This document shows positions 52,132-61,807 of a DNA stretch of 64,000 nucleotides, in pieces. The stretch comes from Mariniblastus fucicola (GTDB lineage Bacteria > Planctomycetota > Planctomycetia > Pirellulales > Pirellulaceae). Position 1 is the stretch's first letter. Every line of letters begins with the position of its first letter. The notes below the pieces were generated by a model. It was given only the letters and a program-made list of their open reading frames with translations. It searched no databases and was not told the DNA's origin. Position numbers and translations under genes: made by a program. The stretch is taken from the NCBI RefSeq assembly GCF_008087665.1, contig NZ_CP042912.1, positions 2,976,001-3,040,000 of the forward strand, read 5' to 3'.

Positions 52132-53439
52132 CTATTCTCGCTGGAACCAATCTACAAGTTCACCATAGGCCACTTCGTCGCAGAAAACGGATTCCGCCAC
52201 CTCACGAGCCGACTCCCGCATGATTTGAACCTTCTCGCGGTCAAGTGACATGGCAAAAATTGCCGGGACCATTTCGTTGATCGACCGGCATGTGAACACG
52301 GCGTCGCCAACTGCTGGAGGGATCGCGTGTTCACCACAGGAAGTTACGATCGATGGGACGCCATAGGCAAACGCTTCGCACGTCTTGATTTTCAACCCCG
52401 TCCCGAATTCGACTGGATTGAGTGCGACGTCGATCTGGTTGTAGAACTCAATCGGACTATCGATCTTCCCCAACAGTTTCACGCGAGGGTCCGTGGAAAG
52501 TTCAATCCACAACGACATGGACTCCTCGCCCGAGAATCTTGATTCTTCATGGAACATCAGCCAATCACAAATGCTCCCGGCAATTACCAACTGGATATCC
52601 GCGTTCTGATCTCTTAGTGGTTGCCATACTTTGCGAACGAACTTGATCAACGCGTGTCCATTGGAATGGTTTGACGAACCAAAGTAACCGATCGACAGCA
52701 GGGCATCGTTTGGCGGACGCGAGACAGGAGCATGTGTGCTGGTGATCGTGTCGAGCGAGTGGCCGACCGTCATCACGTCCGCATCCGGAGCCATCATCTG
52801 GAAGGTCGGCCGCTCGTGATCGATGATGGCCAGAGCTGCATCAAAGCGACGAAGCTCTTTCGATTCTTCTTCCGGGCTAATGTTGATCCAGTGAGTGAAA
52901 CCAAATTGCTCGAACTGTTCCTGACGTGATGAGAGCACGTCGTGTGTGTCGACGACGCACCGAATGTCCGCTCGCTGATCCTCGGTTAACGCGTCCAGCA
53001 AATAGCTCATCGTCACGTACTGGCAAACGATCGCGTCAGGTCCAAAGGAATCGACGCATTCGGAAAATGCACTGATCGCCCACGGCCAACGGAAGTCGTG
53101 CAGTTCCATCGGTTGGTCGACTTTGGCCACGTTTTCCCGGCCTCGAAACGTTTGACGCACCAGATGAATCGTGCCATCCATGTGCCATTTGATCCGTTTG
53201 CGAACTCCGTCCGGAGCCCGATCGGAAGAGTGAAACTGGACGTCCAGCCCCAAATTGCTCGCCACAGCTTCGTCTTCGGTTGACGCAACGCCGATGAAGA
53301 AAGTCTGTACCTGGCAGGCTTTGTCGCCGAATGAATCGTTCGAGATCCCCAGCACCAGATGCAACATCCGCTGCTGAGCTCCCGTTTCGCAACGCCAGAA
53401 CGGGACGTCAGTCGCCATCAGGATTTTGGTGCGGCTCAT
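52132..53439 (-). CDS. GT4-type glycosyltransferase
   Basis: A 435-residue GT-B protein. The N-terminal lobe opens KILMATDVPFWRCETGAQQRM, which is the usual start for GT4 transferases acting near the membrane. The C-terminal lobe has GYFGSSNHSNG, then VALNPVEFGTGLKIKTCEAFAYGVPSIVT, where the E of TCEAFAYG and the G-rich GTGLK segment bind the nucleotide sugar. Product unknown, likely a surface glycan. It begins 6 bases after purQ and so is likely co-transcribed, an unusual partner for a purine gene. Confidence 0.8.
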   Translation of the reverse strand: MSRTKILMATDVPFWRCETGAQQRMLHLVLGISNDSFGDKACQVQTFFIGVASTEDEAVASNLGLDVQFHSSDRAPDGVRKRIKWHMDGTIHLVRQTFRGRENVAKVDQPMELHDFRWPWAISAFSECVDSFGPDAIVCQYVTMSYLLDALTEDQRADIRCVVDTHDVLSSRQEQFEQFGFTHWINISPEEESKELRRFDAALAIIDHERPTFQMMAPDADVMTVGHSLDTITSTHAPVSRPPNDALLSIGYFGSSNHSNGHALIKFVRKVWQPLRDQNADIQLVIAGSICDWLMFHEESRFSGEESMSLWIELSTDPRVKLLGKIDSPIEFYNQIDVALNPVEFGTGLKIKTCEAFAYGVPSIVTSCGEHAIPPAVGDAVFTCRSINEMVPAIFAMSLDREKVQIMRESAREVAESVFCDEVAYGELVDWFQRE

Positions 53440-53445
53440 TGATAT

Positions 53446-54225
53446 CTATGCAAAATAGCGGATGGCATTTTCGAAGATGGCAAGTCCATCACCTGATTCG
53501 GCAAGCCCTTCACGTGTCCAACGTGGATGATGAGTCGGATCGATGTGCCGTTCCGGGTGCGGCATCAAGCCAAAGATCCTTCCGGTGTCATCGCACAATC
53601 CGGCAAGGTCCAACGTCGAACCGTTTGGGTTCGCAGCAATCGATTCCGATTGAGATCCCTGGATGTAGCTGAGCGCGATCTGGTCGTTGGCCTGCAGCGA
53701 GTCGATCACAGCCTGGTCGCGGGCGACAAATTTCCCTTCGGCATGAGCGATTGGCAGATAGATCTGTTCGACGTCACGAAGAAAAACGCATCGGTTCGAG
53801 TTGGCTTTCAGTTCCACCCAGCGATCAATGAAACGGCCGCTGTCGTTCCAGGTCAAAGTCGCCGGCAAGCCCTGTTCGTCTTTGGGTAACAGAAATCCGG
53901 ACTTGATCAGGATTTGAAAACCGTTGCAAATTCCGAGGATCAATTTTCCCGCATCGCGAAAGCTGGAAATCGCATCGAACAGACGTGACTCCATTTGCGA
54001 CGCAAGGATTCTTCCCGCGGCGATGTCGTCGCCATAGCTGAATCCTCCAGGCAAGCACAGGATTTGATAGTCATTCATCATCGCGGGCCGTTCAACCAGT
54101 TCGTTAATGTGAACGTAGTCGCAATGACCGCCGGCGGTTTCGAATGCGAACCCGGTTTCCTGGTCGCAGTTCGTGCCTGGAGCGCGAAGAATCAGTGCTT
54201 TGACAGTAGACGTTGCTGTAGCCAT
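53446..54225 (-). CDS. purQ: phosphoribosylformylglycinamidine synthase, glutaminase subunit
   Basis: A 259-residue enzyme from the ATG at 54225, four bases after the RicT-like gene. The glutaminase triad is C100 (LGICNGFQIL) with the histidine and glutamate of GLMPHPERH. KALILRAPGTNCDQET opens the fold and PGGFSYGDDIAAG is the usual oxyanion region. It supplies ammonia to PurL for purine synthesis. purL and purS are not in the window; PurH lies 7.6 kb on. Confidence 0.95.
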   Translation of the reverse strand: MATATSTVKALILRAPGTNCDQETGFAFETAGGHCDYVHINELVERPAMMNDYQILCLPGGFSYGDDIAAGRILASQMESRLFDAISSFRDAGKLILGICNGFQILIKSGFLLPKDEQGLPATLTWNDSGRFIDRWVELKANSNRCVFLRDVEQIYLPIAHAEGKFVARDQAVIDSLQANDQIALSYIQGSQSESIAANPNGSTLDLAGLCDDTGRIFGLMPHPERHIDPTHHPRWTREGLAESGDGLAIFENAIRYFA

Positions 54226-54229
54226 GAGT

Positions 54230-55132
54230 TCAGTTTTTGGGTTTCGGTTTCGGCTTCTTCTTTTTCTTCTTCTTTGGCTTCGCAGGCGACGTTTTTTCCA
54301 GCACCGACAGCACCTCGCTGGCATCGATCAGCATGCGGCGATGGTCTTCGGTTTCGATCAACAGCTGTTCCGCAAGGATTTGCTGAGCAATGACTTTTGC
54401 TTTTCCCTGTCGCGTCACGATCCGCCATCCAACGTTCGGCATCGACTTTTGAATCTCGTCGTAGGTTTCGAACTCGTATCGCAAACAGCATTTCAGTCGC
54501 CCGCAGCGGCCGGAAATTTTCGTCGGATCCAGAGTCGCCTTTTGTAACTTGGCCATCTTCATTGAAACAGGGGGCATCTTGACCAAATGCGTGTTGCAGC
54601 AAACGGGCTTGCCACAGTCCCCATAGTCCGCCAGCAGTTTGGCCTCGTCCCGGACGCCGATCTGTCGCATCTCGATTCGCGTGCTCAGCATCGCAGCCAG
54701 CAATTTGACCAGTTCGCGAAAATCGACTCGTGCTTCGGCAAGGTAATAAATCACAACGCGTTGCCGACCAAGGATTTGCTCGACGTCGACCAGTTGCATC
54801 ACCAAGCCAAGCTTTTCGATCTGTTTCTCGACGTCTTTCATCAGCTTTGCACGACCGGCTTCGTTGGCTGCCAAATCGTCCGCGTCCTGGTCGCCGAACT
54901 CGCGGAGAATTCTTCCAGACGGAGGATCGTCGAGATGCGACAACGCGTCGTCGGAGGCTTCGCAGAGAACCTGGCCAGATTCCGTACCGCGATCGGTTTT
55001 GACGATTACTTCCTGGCCGCGGCGATACGAGTCCGTGCTGCCGGCCTGCATCACGCCAAGGTTCCGCATCGATCCGTATCTGACGATATAGCTGGGCAAA
55101 GTAGGGCTTTCAGAGAGAGTGTGCGATTTCAT
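54230..55132 (-). CDS. PSP1-domain protein, RicT (YaaT)-like
   Basis: About 300 residues from the ATG at 55132. The PSP1 domain is clear: RNLGVMQA near the start, RVDFRELVKLLAAMLSTRIEMRQIGVRDEAKLL, then the cysteine-rich CGKPVCCNTHL and SGRCGRLKCCLRYE. In Bacillus, RicT acts with RicA and RicF on RNase Y and the cysteines hold Fe-S clusters. The lysine/proline-rich C-terminus (KPKKKKKKKPKPKPK) is extra. First of a minus-strand run with purQ and the glycosyltransferase. Confidence 0.85.
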   Translation of the reverse strand: MKSHTLSESPTLPSYIVRYGSMRNLGVMQAGSTDSYRRGQEVIVKTDRGTESGQVLCEASDDALSHLDDPPSGRILREFGDQDADDLAANEAGRAKLMKDVEKQIEKLGLVMQLVDVEQILGRQRVVIYYLAEARVDFRELVKLLAAMLSTRIEMRQIGVRDEAKLLADYGDCGKPVCCNTHLVKMPPVSMKMAKLQKATLDPTKISGRCGRLKCCLRYEFETYDEIQKSMPNVGWRIVTRQGKAKVIAQQILAEQLLIETEDHRRMLIDASEVLSVLEKTSPAKPKKKKKKKPKPKPKN

Positions 55133-55251
55133 TTTAGCCGAATGTTTGCCACTTTGAATCACCGGGCGATTGCTATTCGTGCCGAGATCGCGTTTCGCTA
55201 GTATTCGCGGGCCATAGTACCGATCGAACGGGAATTCCGGGAACGAATCGA

Positions 55252-56001
55252 ATGAAAAATCTAGCTACAACGGGCGCAGTCTGCGCAATCTGCCTGCTCA
55301 CAATTTGTGCCGCCGCCACGTTGACCTCCGGGTGCGCGAAAGAAAGCGGTTCGCCGTTCTCGCGATCTCGCGTCGATCTGAAAAAGCTGACTCCATTTGC
55401 TGCTGATGCAACACCGCAGGTTTCCAATGTTCCGCCGCCGCCAGCGGTCGATCCTCAAGCTCCTGATCGTTTCTTGGTTCGCTTCAAGACCACCAAAGGA
55501 GACTTCGTCGCGGAAGTCAATCGCGAGTGGTCGCCTCGCGGCGTGGACCGGTTTCACAACATGGTCAAAGTCGGCTATTTCAATGACATCGCCATCTTCC
55601 GCGCGGTGCCGAACTTTATGTTTCAGTTTGGCATCCACGGCAATCCGGCCGTGAACAAGGACTGGGCAGAAGCTCGCTTCAAAGACGATACGCCGGTTGG
55701 GGTTTCGAATCTGCCAGGCACGCTCTGTTTTGCCAAAACTGGCCAACCGAATTCACGATCCGTGCAGATGTTCGTCAACCTTGGCCAAAATGCTCCGCTC
55801 GATATTCAGGGATTCACGCCGTTCGCGAAAGTGATCGAAGGGATGGACGTTGTACGGGCAATCAACACCGAATACGGCGAAAACCCGAGCTCCGAAGATG
55901 TTCAGGGCAAGCTAAAACGTGAAGGCAATGATTATGTCCTGAAGCGATTCCCCAGAATTGATTTGATTCGAAGCGTAGAATTGATCCAGCCCACTGGATA
56001 G
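55252..56001 (+). CDS. cyclophilin-type peptidyl-prolyl isomerase, lipoprotein
   Basis: A 249-residue protein. The signal peptide ends at TSGC (C28), so it is a lipoprotein. After a proline-rich linker, the cyclophilin fold begins near residue 75: VRFKTTKGDFVAEVNREWSPRGVDRFHNMVKVGYFNDIAIFRAVPNFMFQFG (the FRxxPxFMxQ active-site pattern, with R and F present), then GTLCFAKTGQPNSRSVQMFVNLG. It should aid folding of envelope proteins. A small membrane protein follows 50 bases on. Confidence 0.9.
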   Translation: MKNLATTGAVCAICLLTICAAATLTSGCAKESGSPFSRSRVDLKKLTPFAADATPQVSNVPPPPAVDPQAPDRFLVRFKTTKGDFVAEVNREWSPRGVDRFHNMVKVGYFNDIAIFRAVPNFMFQFGIHGNPAVNKDWAEARFKDDTPVGVSNLPGTLCFAKTGQPNSRSVQMFVNLGQNAPLDIQGFTPFAKVIEGMDVVRAINTEYGENPSSEDVQGKLKREGNDYVLKRFPRIDLIRSVELIQPTG

Positions 56002-56051
56002 AATGGGCTGAGGAAGAATTGGGCAGGCATATGCACTCTACGGAGCAGAAA

Positions 56052-56651
56052 ATGAATCAGAATCGAATTTCAAACTCTTGGTTGGCCGTTACGATCGCTG
56101 GCGTTATCGTCGCGATGGGTTGTGGGTTCTGGCTTGGCCAGTCCAGCCAACAAAACGCGATCAGCCAATCAACGCAATCCGATCTGCAGGCTCAATACGC
56201 GGAGATGCAAAAGACATTGCCGCTTCGATTGTCAGCGGATTCTGCTTCGGGCGGCAAGACGATTTCGATGGCGACTGGCACCATCACGGCAGACGTTGAC
56301 GGTCTGTTCATTCTTGACCACCTGACCGGCGGACTTCAGTGCTGGTTGCTCAACTCAAGAACTGGAAACGTCGGCGGTATCTACGTCGCTGACGTCAATC
56401 TGGCTCTCGGACTCGACAAAGGTGATCCGGATTTCGTGATGACGACCGGAGACTTCTTCATTCGCGGCAACTCTGGTTCTCTGAAAGCCGCCAACACGGT
56501 TTGCTATGTTGGCGAAGGCAAATCTGGCAAAGTCGCCGGATTCAGTTTGGCTTACGATAAAGCCGGAATTCAGGCTGGGAAAGTGCAACGCGGCGAGCTG
56601 AATTTGGTTTGCGTCGGCCCGATTCGTCAAGCTGGCGCGATCCGCGAATAA
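56052..56651 (+). CDS. membrane-anchored hypothetical protein
   Basis: A 199-residue protein from the ATG at 56052, with CGGAG upstream (an in-frame start at 56019 exists). A single N-terminal helix (VTIAGVIVAMGCGFWLG) anchors it; the periplasmic part has a coiled-coil-like stretch then a beta-rich domain (SMATGTITADVDGLFILD, GGIYVADVNLALGLDKGDPDFVM). Not recognised. Close spacing suggests an operon with the cyclophilin. A terminator follows. Confidence 0.65.
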   Translation: MNQNRISNSWLAVTIAGVIVAMGCGFWLGQSSQQNAISQSTQSDLQAQYAEMQKTLPLRLSADSASGGKTISMATGTITADVDGLFILDHLTGGLQCWLLNSRTGNVGGIYVADVNLALGLDKGDPDFVMTTGDFFIRGNSGSLKAANTVCYVGEGKSGKVAGFSLAYDKAGIQAGKVQRGELNLVCVGPIRQAGAIRE

Positions 56652-56679
56652 GCCTGCCGAAACTTGCTTACATTCAACT

Positions 56680-56707
56680 GCCGTCGGGTTTGTCCCTGCG
56701 GCTTTTT
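56680..56707 (+). terminator. rho-independent terminator
   Basis: GCCGTCGGG and CCCTGCGGC form a stem with a two-base mismatch, followed by TTTTT. It closes the cyclophilin transcript and touches the end of the convergent GH81 gene. Confidence 0.65.
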
Positions 56708-58960
56708 CTATTTGACGACCATGCCGCAGCGACTCGAAGTAAGCTTCGTGCCGTCTGAAAACGTGACCTCCAGCGGTCGGTCGTGAAAGTTGTAGATTAC
56801 GTAAGTTCTTCTGCCGTTACGGACAAACACATTGGCAAAAAGATAGTCCGCAGTGACCGAAGCGTCATTAGTGCCGATCTCATTCAACGTGTGGATCCAA
56901 TGGTACATAAACGCATGAGAGTTCCCTCCTTCGAGGTGGCAATCCGGATTCGCGTTGATGAACATAGCCGCCGGTTCCGGGTCGTAGAGAGCTCCGAACA
57001 TCACCAGCAGATCGCCCCAGCCCTTGTTTAGATCCGAACCGTTTTTTCGATCTCTCGCGACCGAATCATAGTTCTGTTTTACGTAGTCCGGGAATCGACC
57101 GAGGTAGACCGATGCCGGTGTGAACGGCAGCCAGTTGATTCCGTGAATCTTGTCCACGTCACCGGAAAACCACGTCGCAAACGCACCCTTTCCGCCCCAC
57201 ACCATGCCGATCGCCGTGTGCGGAAACGCTTTGGGAAAGTTGCTGCCGGACACGTCCAGCCAGTATTCTTCAACCGCTGTGCGTTCGGTGTTGAACAGAA
57301 ACGCGCCGAGGTCACGCGTTCTGTCGTCACCCATGGCTTCTCCCCACAGCATCATTCCGTACCATGCGTTGAGCGATTCAGACGATGACTCCTGGTTGTT
57401 CCCGTCGCCAAATCGAGCGTGTCCGGACGCCCACGAATGCCCGGCGTACAAGTCAAAGCCACGTAGCTGGGGAAACCGTTCGGTCGCGGACGGAGCAGCG
57501 ATGTCTTCGATCAACAGCTTGACCATCGGCGCCCATTTTCTGCCCCAAGCCTGATCGACGCGTGCGATTTCTGCCGCGGCTCGAATAAAGTATCCATAGT
57601 GGAAATGGTGATCGTTGAGTTCAACGTCGCTTCCGTAAGAAGGGCGGCTGCCGATCAAGGTGCCCCAGTTTTCGTCGTAGTAAAACAGCGTAGCCGTTTC
57701 ACCTTCAGAGGCGACGAACCAATTTTCAAGTCGACGTTTGAGTTCGGCGATGAGCTTCTCTTGCCGTTCCGATTCGCCGAGCGATTCACAAATGCCGCTT
57801 AGCGACGCCAGTTTGCCGAGATGTTTGCCTTCCCAATACGTGTCCTTGAACTCGAGCGTCGGTTTGGCCAATTCCGCGTCGAGATAATCCAGCATTCGTT
57901 TTCGGTCAGGAATTCCCTGCGGTGGAAGCAACGGCAGCGTTCCCTGAATCGGAACTCGCGTGCTGAACGAAGTTCCCGCCCGCAGTTTCATCTCTCCTCG
58001 AACGGACTTGTAACTCTGACCTGTCAGCTCGTCACTCGAATACTTCCACTGATGCGGGTAGAGCGCCGTCAGCGTGTCGTCAGATTTCGCAGGCTCCTTC
58101 GGATCCGTTCTCAGGCTCAATTCGGTGACCAGATAGCCGTCCTCGAACCGAAAGTCAAAACTCGATTCGGTGACGTGGTTGTGAGCACAGCTGCGAAACT
58201 GCTCCAGCGTCTTGGTGTCCCGATCGGGCAACAGCGCGATCGAAAAATAGTCTTTCGTCGAATCCAGAACCATTGTGGAATCATTCTCGATCGACCAATG
58301 ACTGCCGCGCGGTCCAAACAGGCCGTAATGATTCCCACGAACGGTGACGCCGACGGTGGCTGATTCCTCTCCGCCGTGCCAGACCTCAGGTTTGACCGCA
58401 AACTTCAGCCGAACCTTTCCTGAAACGCCGGAGCCGTAAACGAAAGGGCTGCCGTGCCCAAAGCTTGTTTTCAGATCCGCGTTTGGCGACGAAAAACGCG
58501 TCGTGATGAACCAGCCAGATGCCTTCTGCAATCGAGCGTCATCAAATGTTGCCCCAGCGATTCCGATCACGATATCGCCGTTGGGTGAAACGCCTTCGCC
58601 CATGATCGCGCTTTCGGCCGCGACGATCGCAGCTCCGGGATAGCTGATCGAAAGGCCGTCTTCGCACGCAACCATTCCCATCGGATGGGCAAACAGATTG
58701 TGTGAAAACCGTTCCCAGACCAGCGAGCTCCACCACTGATTCGTCGGTGTTGGGCCGTCGAGCGATTCGTCTTTGAAGATCTGCTGCTGCAGCGGTTTGC
58801 ACGCTTCCGGTCGCACGGTCGTGAAGCTTCCGGGGCCCAGCGTGGTCTGAGCCAGCGTCGTGGTGGGAAGTATTGAGGTGCCGCTGAATGTTAGCGCCAC
58901 GACTGTTAGCGCGAACAGAACCTTGGTTCTGAACCGCAGGAACGAAAGTTTGGAATCCAT
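56708..58960 (-). CDS. GH81 endo-1,3-beta-glucanase
   Basis: A 750-residue exported enzyme with a signal peptide (VALTFSGTSILPTTTLAQ). Family 81 hallmarks: TPTNQWWSSLVW near the start; YGSDVELNDHHFHYGYFIRAAA with the general acid aspartate (of NDHHFHYGY); and SWASGHARFGDGNNQESSSESLNAWYGMMLWG with the catalytic glutamates. It cuts beta-1,3-glucan (laminarin, callose, fungal wall). No carbohydrate-binding module is visible. Monocistronic, so laminarin use or fungal interaction is suggested but no sugar transporter is near. Confidence 0.92.
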   Translation of the reverse strand: MDSKLSFLRFRTKVLFALTVVALTFSGTSILPTTTLAQTTLGPGSFTTVRPEACKPLQQQIFKDESLDGPTPTNQWWSSLVWERFSHNLFAHPMGMVACEDGLSISYPGAAIVAAESAIMGEGVSPNGDIVIGIAGATFDDARLQKASGWFITTRFSSPNADLKTSFGHGSPFVYGSGVSGKVRLKFAVKPEVWHGGEESATVGVTVRGNHYGLFGPRGSHWSIENDSTMVLDSTKDYFSIALLPDRDTKTLEQFRSCAHNHVTESSFDFRFEDGYLVTELSLRTDPKEPAKSDDTLTALYPHQWKYSSDELTGQSYKSVRGEMKLRAGTSFSTRVPIQGTLPLLPPQGIPDRKRMLDYLDAELAKPTLEFKDTYWEGKHLGKLASLSGICESLGESERQEKLIAELKRRLENWFVASEGETATLFYYDENWGTLIGSRPSYGSDVELNDHHFHYGYFIRAAAEIARVDQAWGRKWAPMVKLLIEDIAAPSATERFPQLRGFDLYAGHSWASGHARFGDGNNQESSSESLNAWYGMMLWGEAMGDDRTRDLGAFLFNTERTAVEEYWLDVSGSNFPKAFPHTAIGMVWGGKGAFATWFSGDVDKIHGINWLPFTPASVYLGRFPDYVKQNYDSVARDRKNGSDLNKGWGDLLVMFGALYDPEPAAMFINANPDCHLEGGNSHAFMYHWIHTLNEIGTNDASVTADYLFANVFVRNGRRTYVIYNFHDRPLEVTFSDGTKLTSSRCGMVVK

Positions 58961-58993
58961 CTTGAAGCCTAAAACGGTAGCGGGAAGATGGGC

Positions 58994-59836
58994 CTAGCCT
59001 TCGATAACACGCGTACCTGGAAGCGAATCATGCCATCCCGAAGGACCGGAGCCTGTGTCGCCAAAGAAAAAGGAGAATGGCTCGAAAGGAATCATGCGAC
59101 AGAAAGTTCGCCCCACAACCTGTAAGAATGTGGCCCGGCTTCCGTCTTCGCTGACGACTTTTGTGCCAAACAGCATCTTGCCGATCGTGCGTCCGCAAGT
59201 TGCTTCCAGCAAGATGTAATAGCCCAAGAAGAAAACCATCGAAAGAAGCAACGCGATCAAGGGCGCGATTTCTGGTGGTAACACAAATCCGCATCCCATT
59301 CCAATTGGAACGCCCAGCAGCTGCATGAACAAACCGTCGATAAAGTTGGTTCCGAATCGTTTTCCCAAGCTCGCGTTTCGCAGTCGCTTTCCGGATTGAC
59401 CTTTGGGTTTCGATCCCGCGGCAGGCCCCTTGGGCAACGTTTGAATGTACGGATTGGAAACGACAGAAGCGTAGTCCGGGTCGAGGTCCGATTCTTCAGC
59501 GTTTTCATTTTCCTGACCACGCATTTGGCCGGGCATGCCGAATCCCGGATCCTGCACAACATGATTTCGTAGCGGATCGGGGCCGTTGTAAGCCGGCGCA
59601 GCGAACGGGTCTGCCTGTCGCTTGATCGCACCGATCCCCATTTTGTTCAGCTCTTGCGGATCTACCGACGCGGCTCTCTGAGCAGCCTGTGACGGAGTCG
59701 CAGCAGCGCCACTCGCGGCTCTGAAGGTGGCCGAAAACGGTTTGCCGCAGGACTTACATTTGATCTTCTTGCCTTGAAACTTCTCTGGCAAGTTGTAACG
59801 AGTTTGGCAGTTGGGACAGGCGACGATCAGCGACAT
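58994..59836 (-). CDS. RDD-family membrane protein with N-terminal zinc ribbon
   Basis: A 280-residue protein. The N-terminus is an MJ0042-type zinc ribbon with C7, C10, C27 and C30 (CPNCQTRYNLPEKF and CKSCGK). A disordered alanine- and proline-rich linker leads to an RDD domain (about residues 150-275) with GKRFGTNFIDGLFMQLL, then TCGRTIGKMLFG. RDD proteins are of unknown transport-like function. The combination is common in planctomycetes. The stop is 33 bases after the GH81 start, on the same strand. Confidence 0.85.
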   Translation of the reverse strand: MSLIVACPNCQTRYNLPEKFQGKKIKCKSCGKPFSATFRAASGAAATPSQAAQRAASVDPQELNKMGIGAIKRQADPFAAPAYNGPDPLRNHVVQDPGFGMPGQMRGQENENAEESDLDPDYASVVSNPYIQTLPKGPAAGSKPKGQSGKRLRNASLGKRFGTNFIDGLFMQLLGVPIGMGCGFVLPPEIAPLIALLLSMVFFLGYYILLEATCGRTIGKMLFGTKVVSEDGSRATFLQVVGRTFCRMIPFEPFSFFFGDTGSGPSGWHDSLPGTRVIEG

Positions 59837-60125
59837 TTCGATCTCTCGTGTGGCGTTTTAATTTTAATTCTACTCGGCGATCGAGGTCGCGTCCTGCGAA
59901 TCGCGATGTGACTGGCCGGCGGGCTCCTTCGCTCAACGATTTTGACGCTTTTGCGGGCCAGAGCAACAGGCCGGTCAGCACAATGACGCGTTCAACGGTG
60001 AATCGAATCGATTCCTCCGATTGGCGAGGAAAGTCGCGTATTTTTGCAGGAAATGTCCGATTTGCCTATTAGAATTGGGTGATTCCAAGCTCTTGCCAAC
60101 CCGTTGGACCACAGAAAGAAATTCG
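59837..60125. other. divergent promoter region
   Basis: About 290 bases between the RDD gene and the beta-propeller gene, which point away from each other. No gene or hairpin of note was seen. Confidence 0.45.
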
Positions 60126-61691
60126 ATGCACTTGCCGAGCGGACTTTCAACATCGATGACGCACCTACGAAACTTCTTTGCATTTGCTGCCTTGATCGCA
60201 GTCGTATTCGTACAAACTGAGTCTGTCGAGGCTCAGGAAGGCTTCCTGTCTGACGCCAACGCGGCTCGCGCAGGACTTAAAGTTGCCTGGTCTACCCAGG
60301 TGGAAATTTCTTCCAAAGCCAAACTTGTCGATTGGCAACTGGTCGTCGACGAAAATCAGGCCACGACTTACTACGTCATTTCCTATGGCTCTCGTAAAGA
60401 AGTCATCGCCGAAACTGATATAAGTGCGTTCGGCGTTCCGTACGGAATTGAGGGTGCGAAGCAGGCCGCGGAAGATCGCAAAGAAATCATTGAGTTCGCG
60501 CTTCGCAATGATGGCAAAGAAGACGTCAAAGTTGAAATCTCGGACTATTCGTTGCCACGTTCCACATTGTTTGCTCTGGGAGCCAGCGGACAGGTGATCT
60601 GTCTCGACGCGGATACCGGAGCGACTCGTTGGATTCAGCAGGTCGGAGATTTCCGGCTGCCCAGCATTGGCTTGGGGGCCAGCAAAACGCACGTCGCCGT
60701 CGCAAACGGCTCAACGGTCTACTGCCTGGATTTCGATACAGGCCGAATTCTCTTCAGCGGTCAATGCAAGAACGGGATCGATGCTTCGCCAGTCTGTTCG
60801 GAAGAGAACGTCTACGTTCCGCTCGTCAGCGGTCGGCTTCAGACGTTTCCAATCAAAGGCTTCGGAGTCGAAAGTTTCAACCTTGTCGCAGAAGGTGGGT
60901 CTCGTGCTCGTCCGCTGATTACCGAAAAACACGTTGTTTGGACGACCGAGAAAGGTCACATGAACGTGGCACCGCTAGGTTCACGTCGTACCGTTGAGTA
61001 TCGATTGAAGACGAGTGCTCCGATTGTTTCGCAAGCTGCGGCTTCTGGCGGACGGCTGTTTGTTGGATCGCTGGACGGATTCGTCTACGGAGTCAATGAA
61101 ACGACTGGCCAGCTCGATTGGGACGTTTCGACGGGTCAGGGAGTTCTCGGATCTCCTGTCCCGTTTGGTAACGAAGTCTATGTTGTGTCGCGAGCAAATG
61201 AGCTTTATAAGATCAACGCGGATTTGGGAACTTACCCTGAAGGCTGGCAGGTCCCAATCAGAGGCGTCAAACAGATCGCCGGCTTTGGTGTCGATACGCT
61301 GTACTGCATCAATATTCGCGGCCGCTTGATCGGAATCGATCGCAAAACGCGAGCCCTCACGAAATCGGTTGAAGGTGCGAGCGTTGAGTTGGTGATGCCC
61401 AACGGAATCACGGACCGCATGTTCTTTGCAACCAGCGGCGGTTTCATTCAATGCGTGCATGAAATTGGCAGTCTGCGTCCTCGATTCCTGGAAACGGATT
61501 TGGCTCTGGCCATGCAGGAAGACAAGACGAAGCCTCGTGAGGACGAATCGGCGATGGGCGAAGAAAATCCATTCGGTGATGATGCCGAAGACATGGATGA
61601 CGACAACCCGTTCGGAGATGATTCGAATCCGTTTGGAGATGATGATTCAAGCGATGAATCGGACGAGAGCAATCCTTTCGGGGACGGCTAA
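60126..61691 (+). CDS. exported PQQ-type beta-propeller protein with NPFGDD tail
   Basis: A 521-residue protein from the ATG at 60126. The signal peptide ends at VEAQEG. Residues 150-440 are built of PQQ-like repeats (LFALGASGQVICLDADTGATRWIQQ, RLFVGSLDGFVYGVNETTGQLDWDV), giving a beta-propeller like BamB or dehydrogenases without obvious PQQ ligands. The last 60 residues are acidic with four NPFGD-type repeats. I infer a scaffold role at the envelope; no partner is adjacent. Confidence 0.8.
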   Translation: MHLPSGLSTSMTHLRNFFAFAALIAVVFVQTESVEAQEGFLSDANAARAGLKVAWSTQVEISSKAKLVDWQLVVDENQATTYYVISYGSRKEVIAETDISAFGVPYGIEGAKQAAEDRKEIIEFALRNDGKEDVKVEISDYSLPRSTLFALGASGQVICLDADTGATRWIQQVGDFRLPSIGLGASKTHVAVANGSTVYCLDFDTGRILFSGQCKNGIDASPVCSEENVYVPLVSGRLQTFPIKGFGVESFNLVAEGGSRARPLITEKHVVWTTEKGHMNVAPLGSRRTVEYRLKTSAPIVSQAAASGGRLFVGSLDGFVYGVNETTGQLDWDVSTGQGVLGSPVPFGNEVYVVSRANELYKINADLGTYPEGWQVPIRGVKQIAGFGVDTLYCINIRGRLIGIDRKTRALTKSVEGASVELVMPNGITDRMFFATSGGFIQCVHEIGSLRPRFLETDLALAMQEDKTKPREDESAMGEENPFGDDAEDMDDDNPFGDDSNPFGDDDSSDESDESNPFGDG

Positions 61692-61807
61692 TCGCTGGCC
61701 GGAAGCATGGCATGGCGTCTGAAATCGTGGCATAAGTCCCTTGACGCGTGGCAGGCATTGGGAACAATCATCGCTTTCCCAACTTCACCCGGCCAAGCGA
61801 TCAAGAT

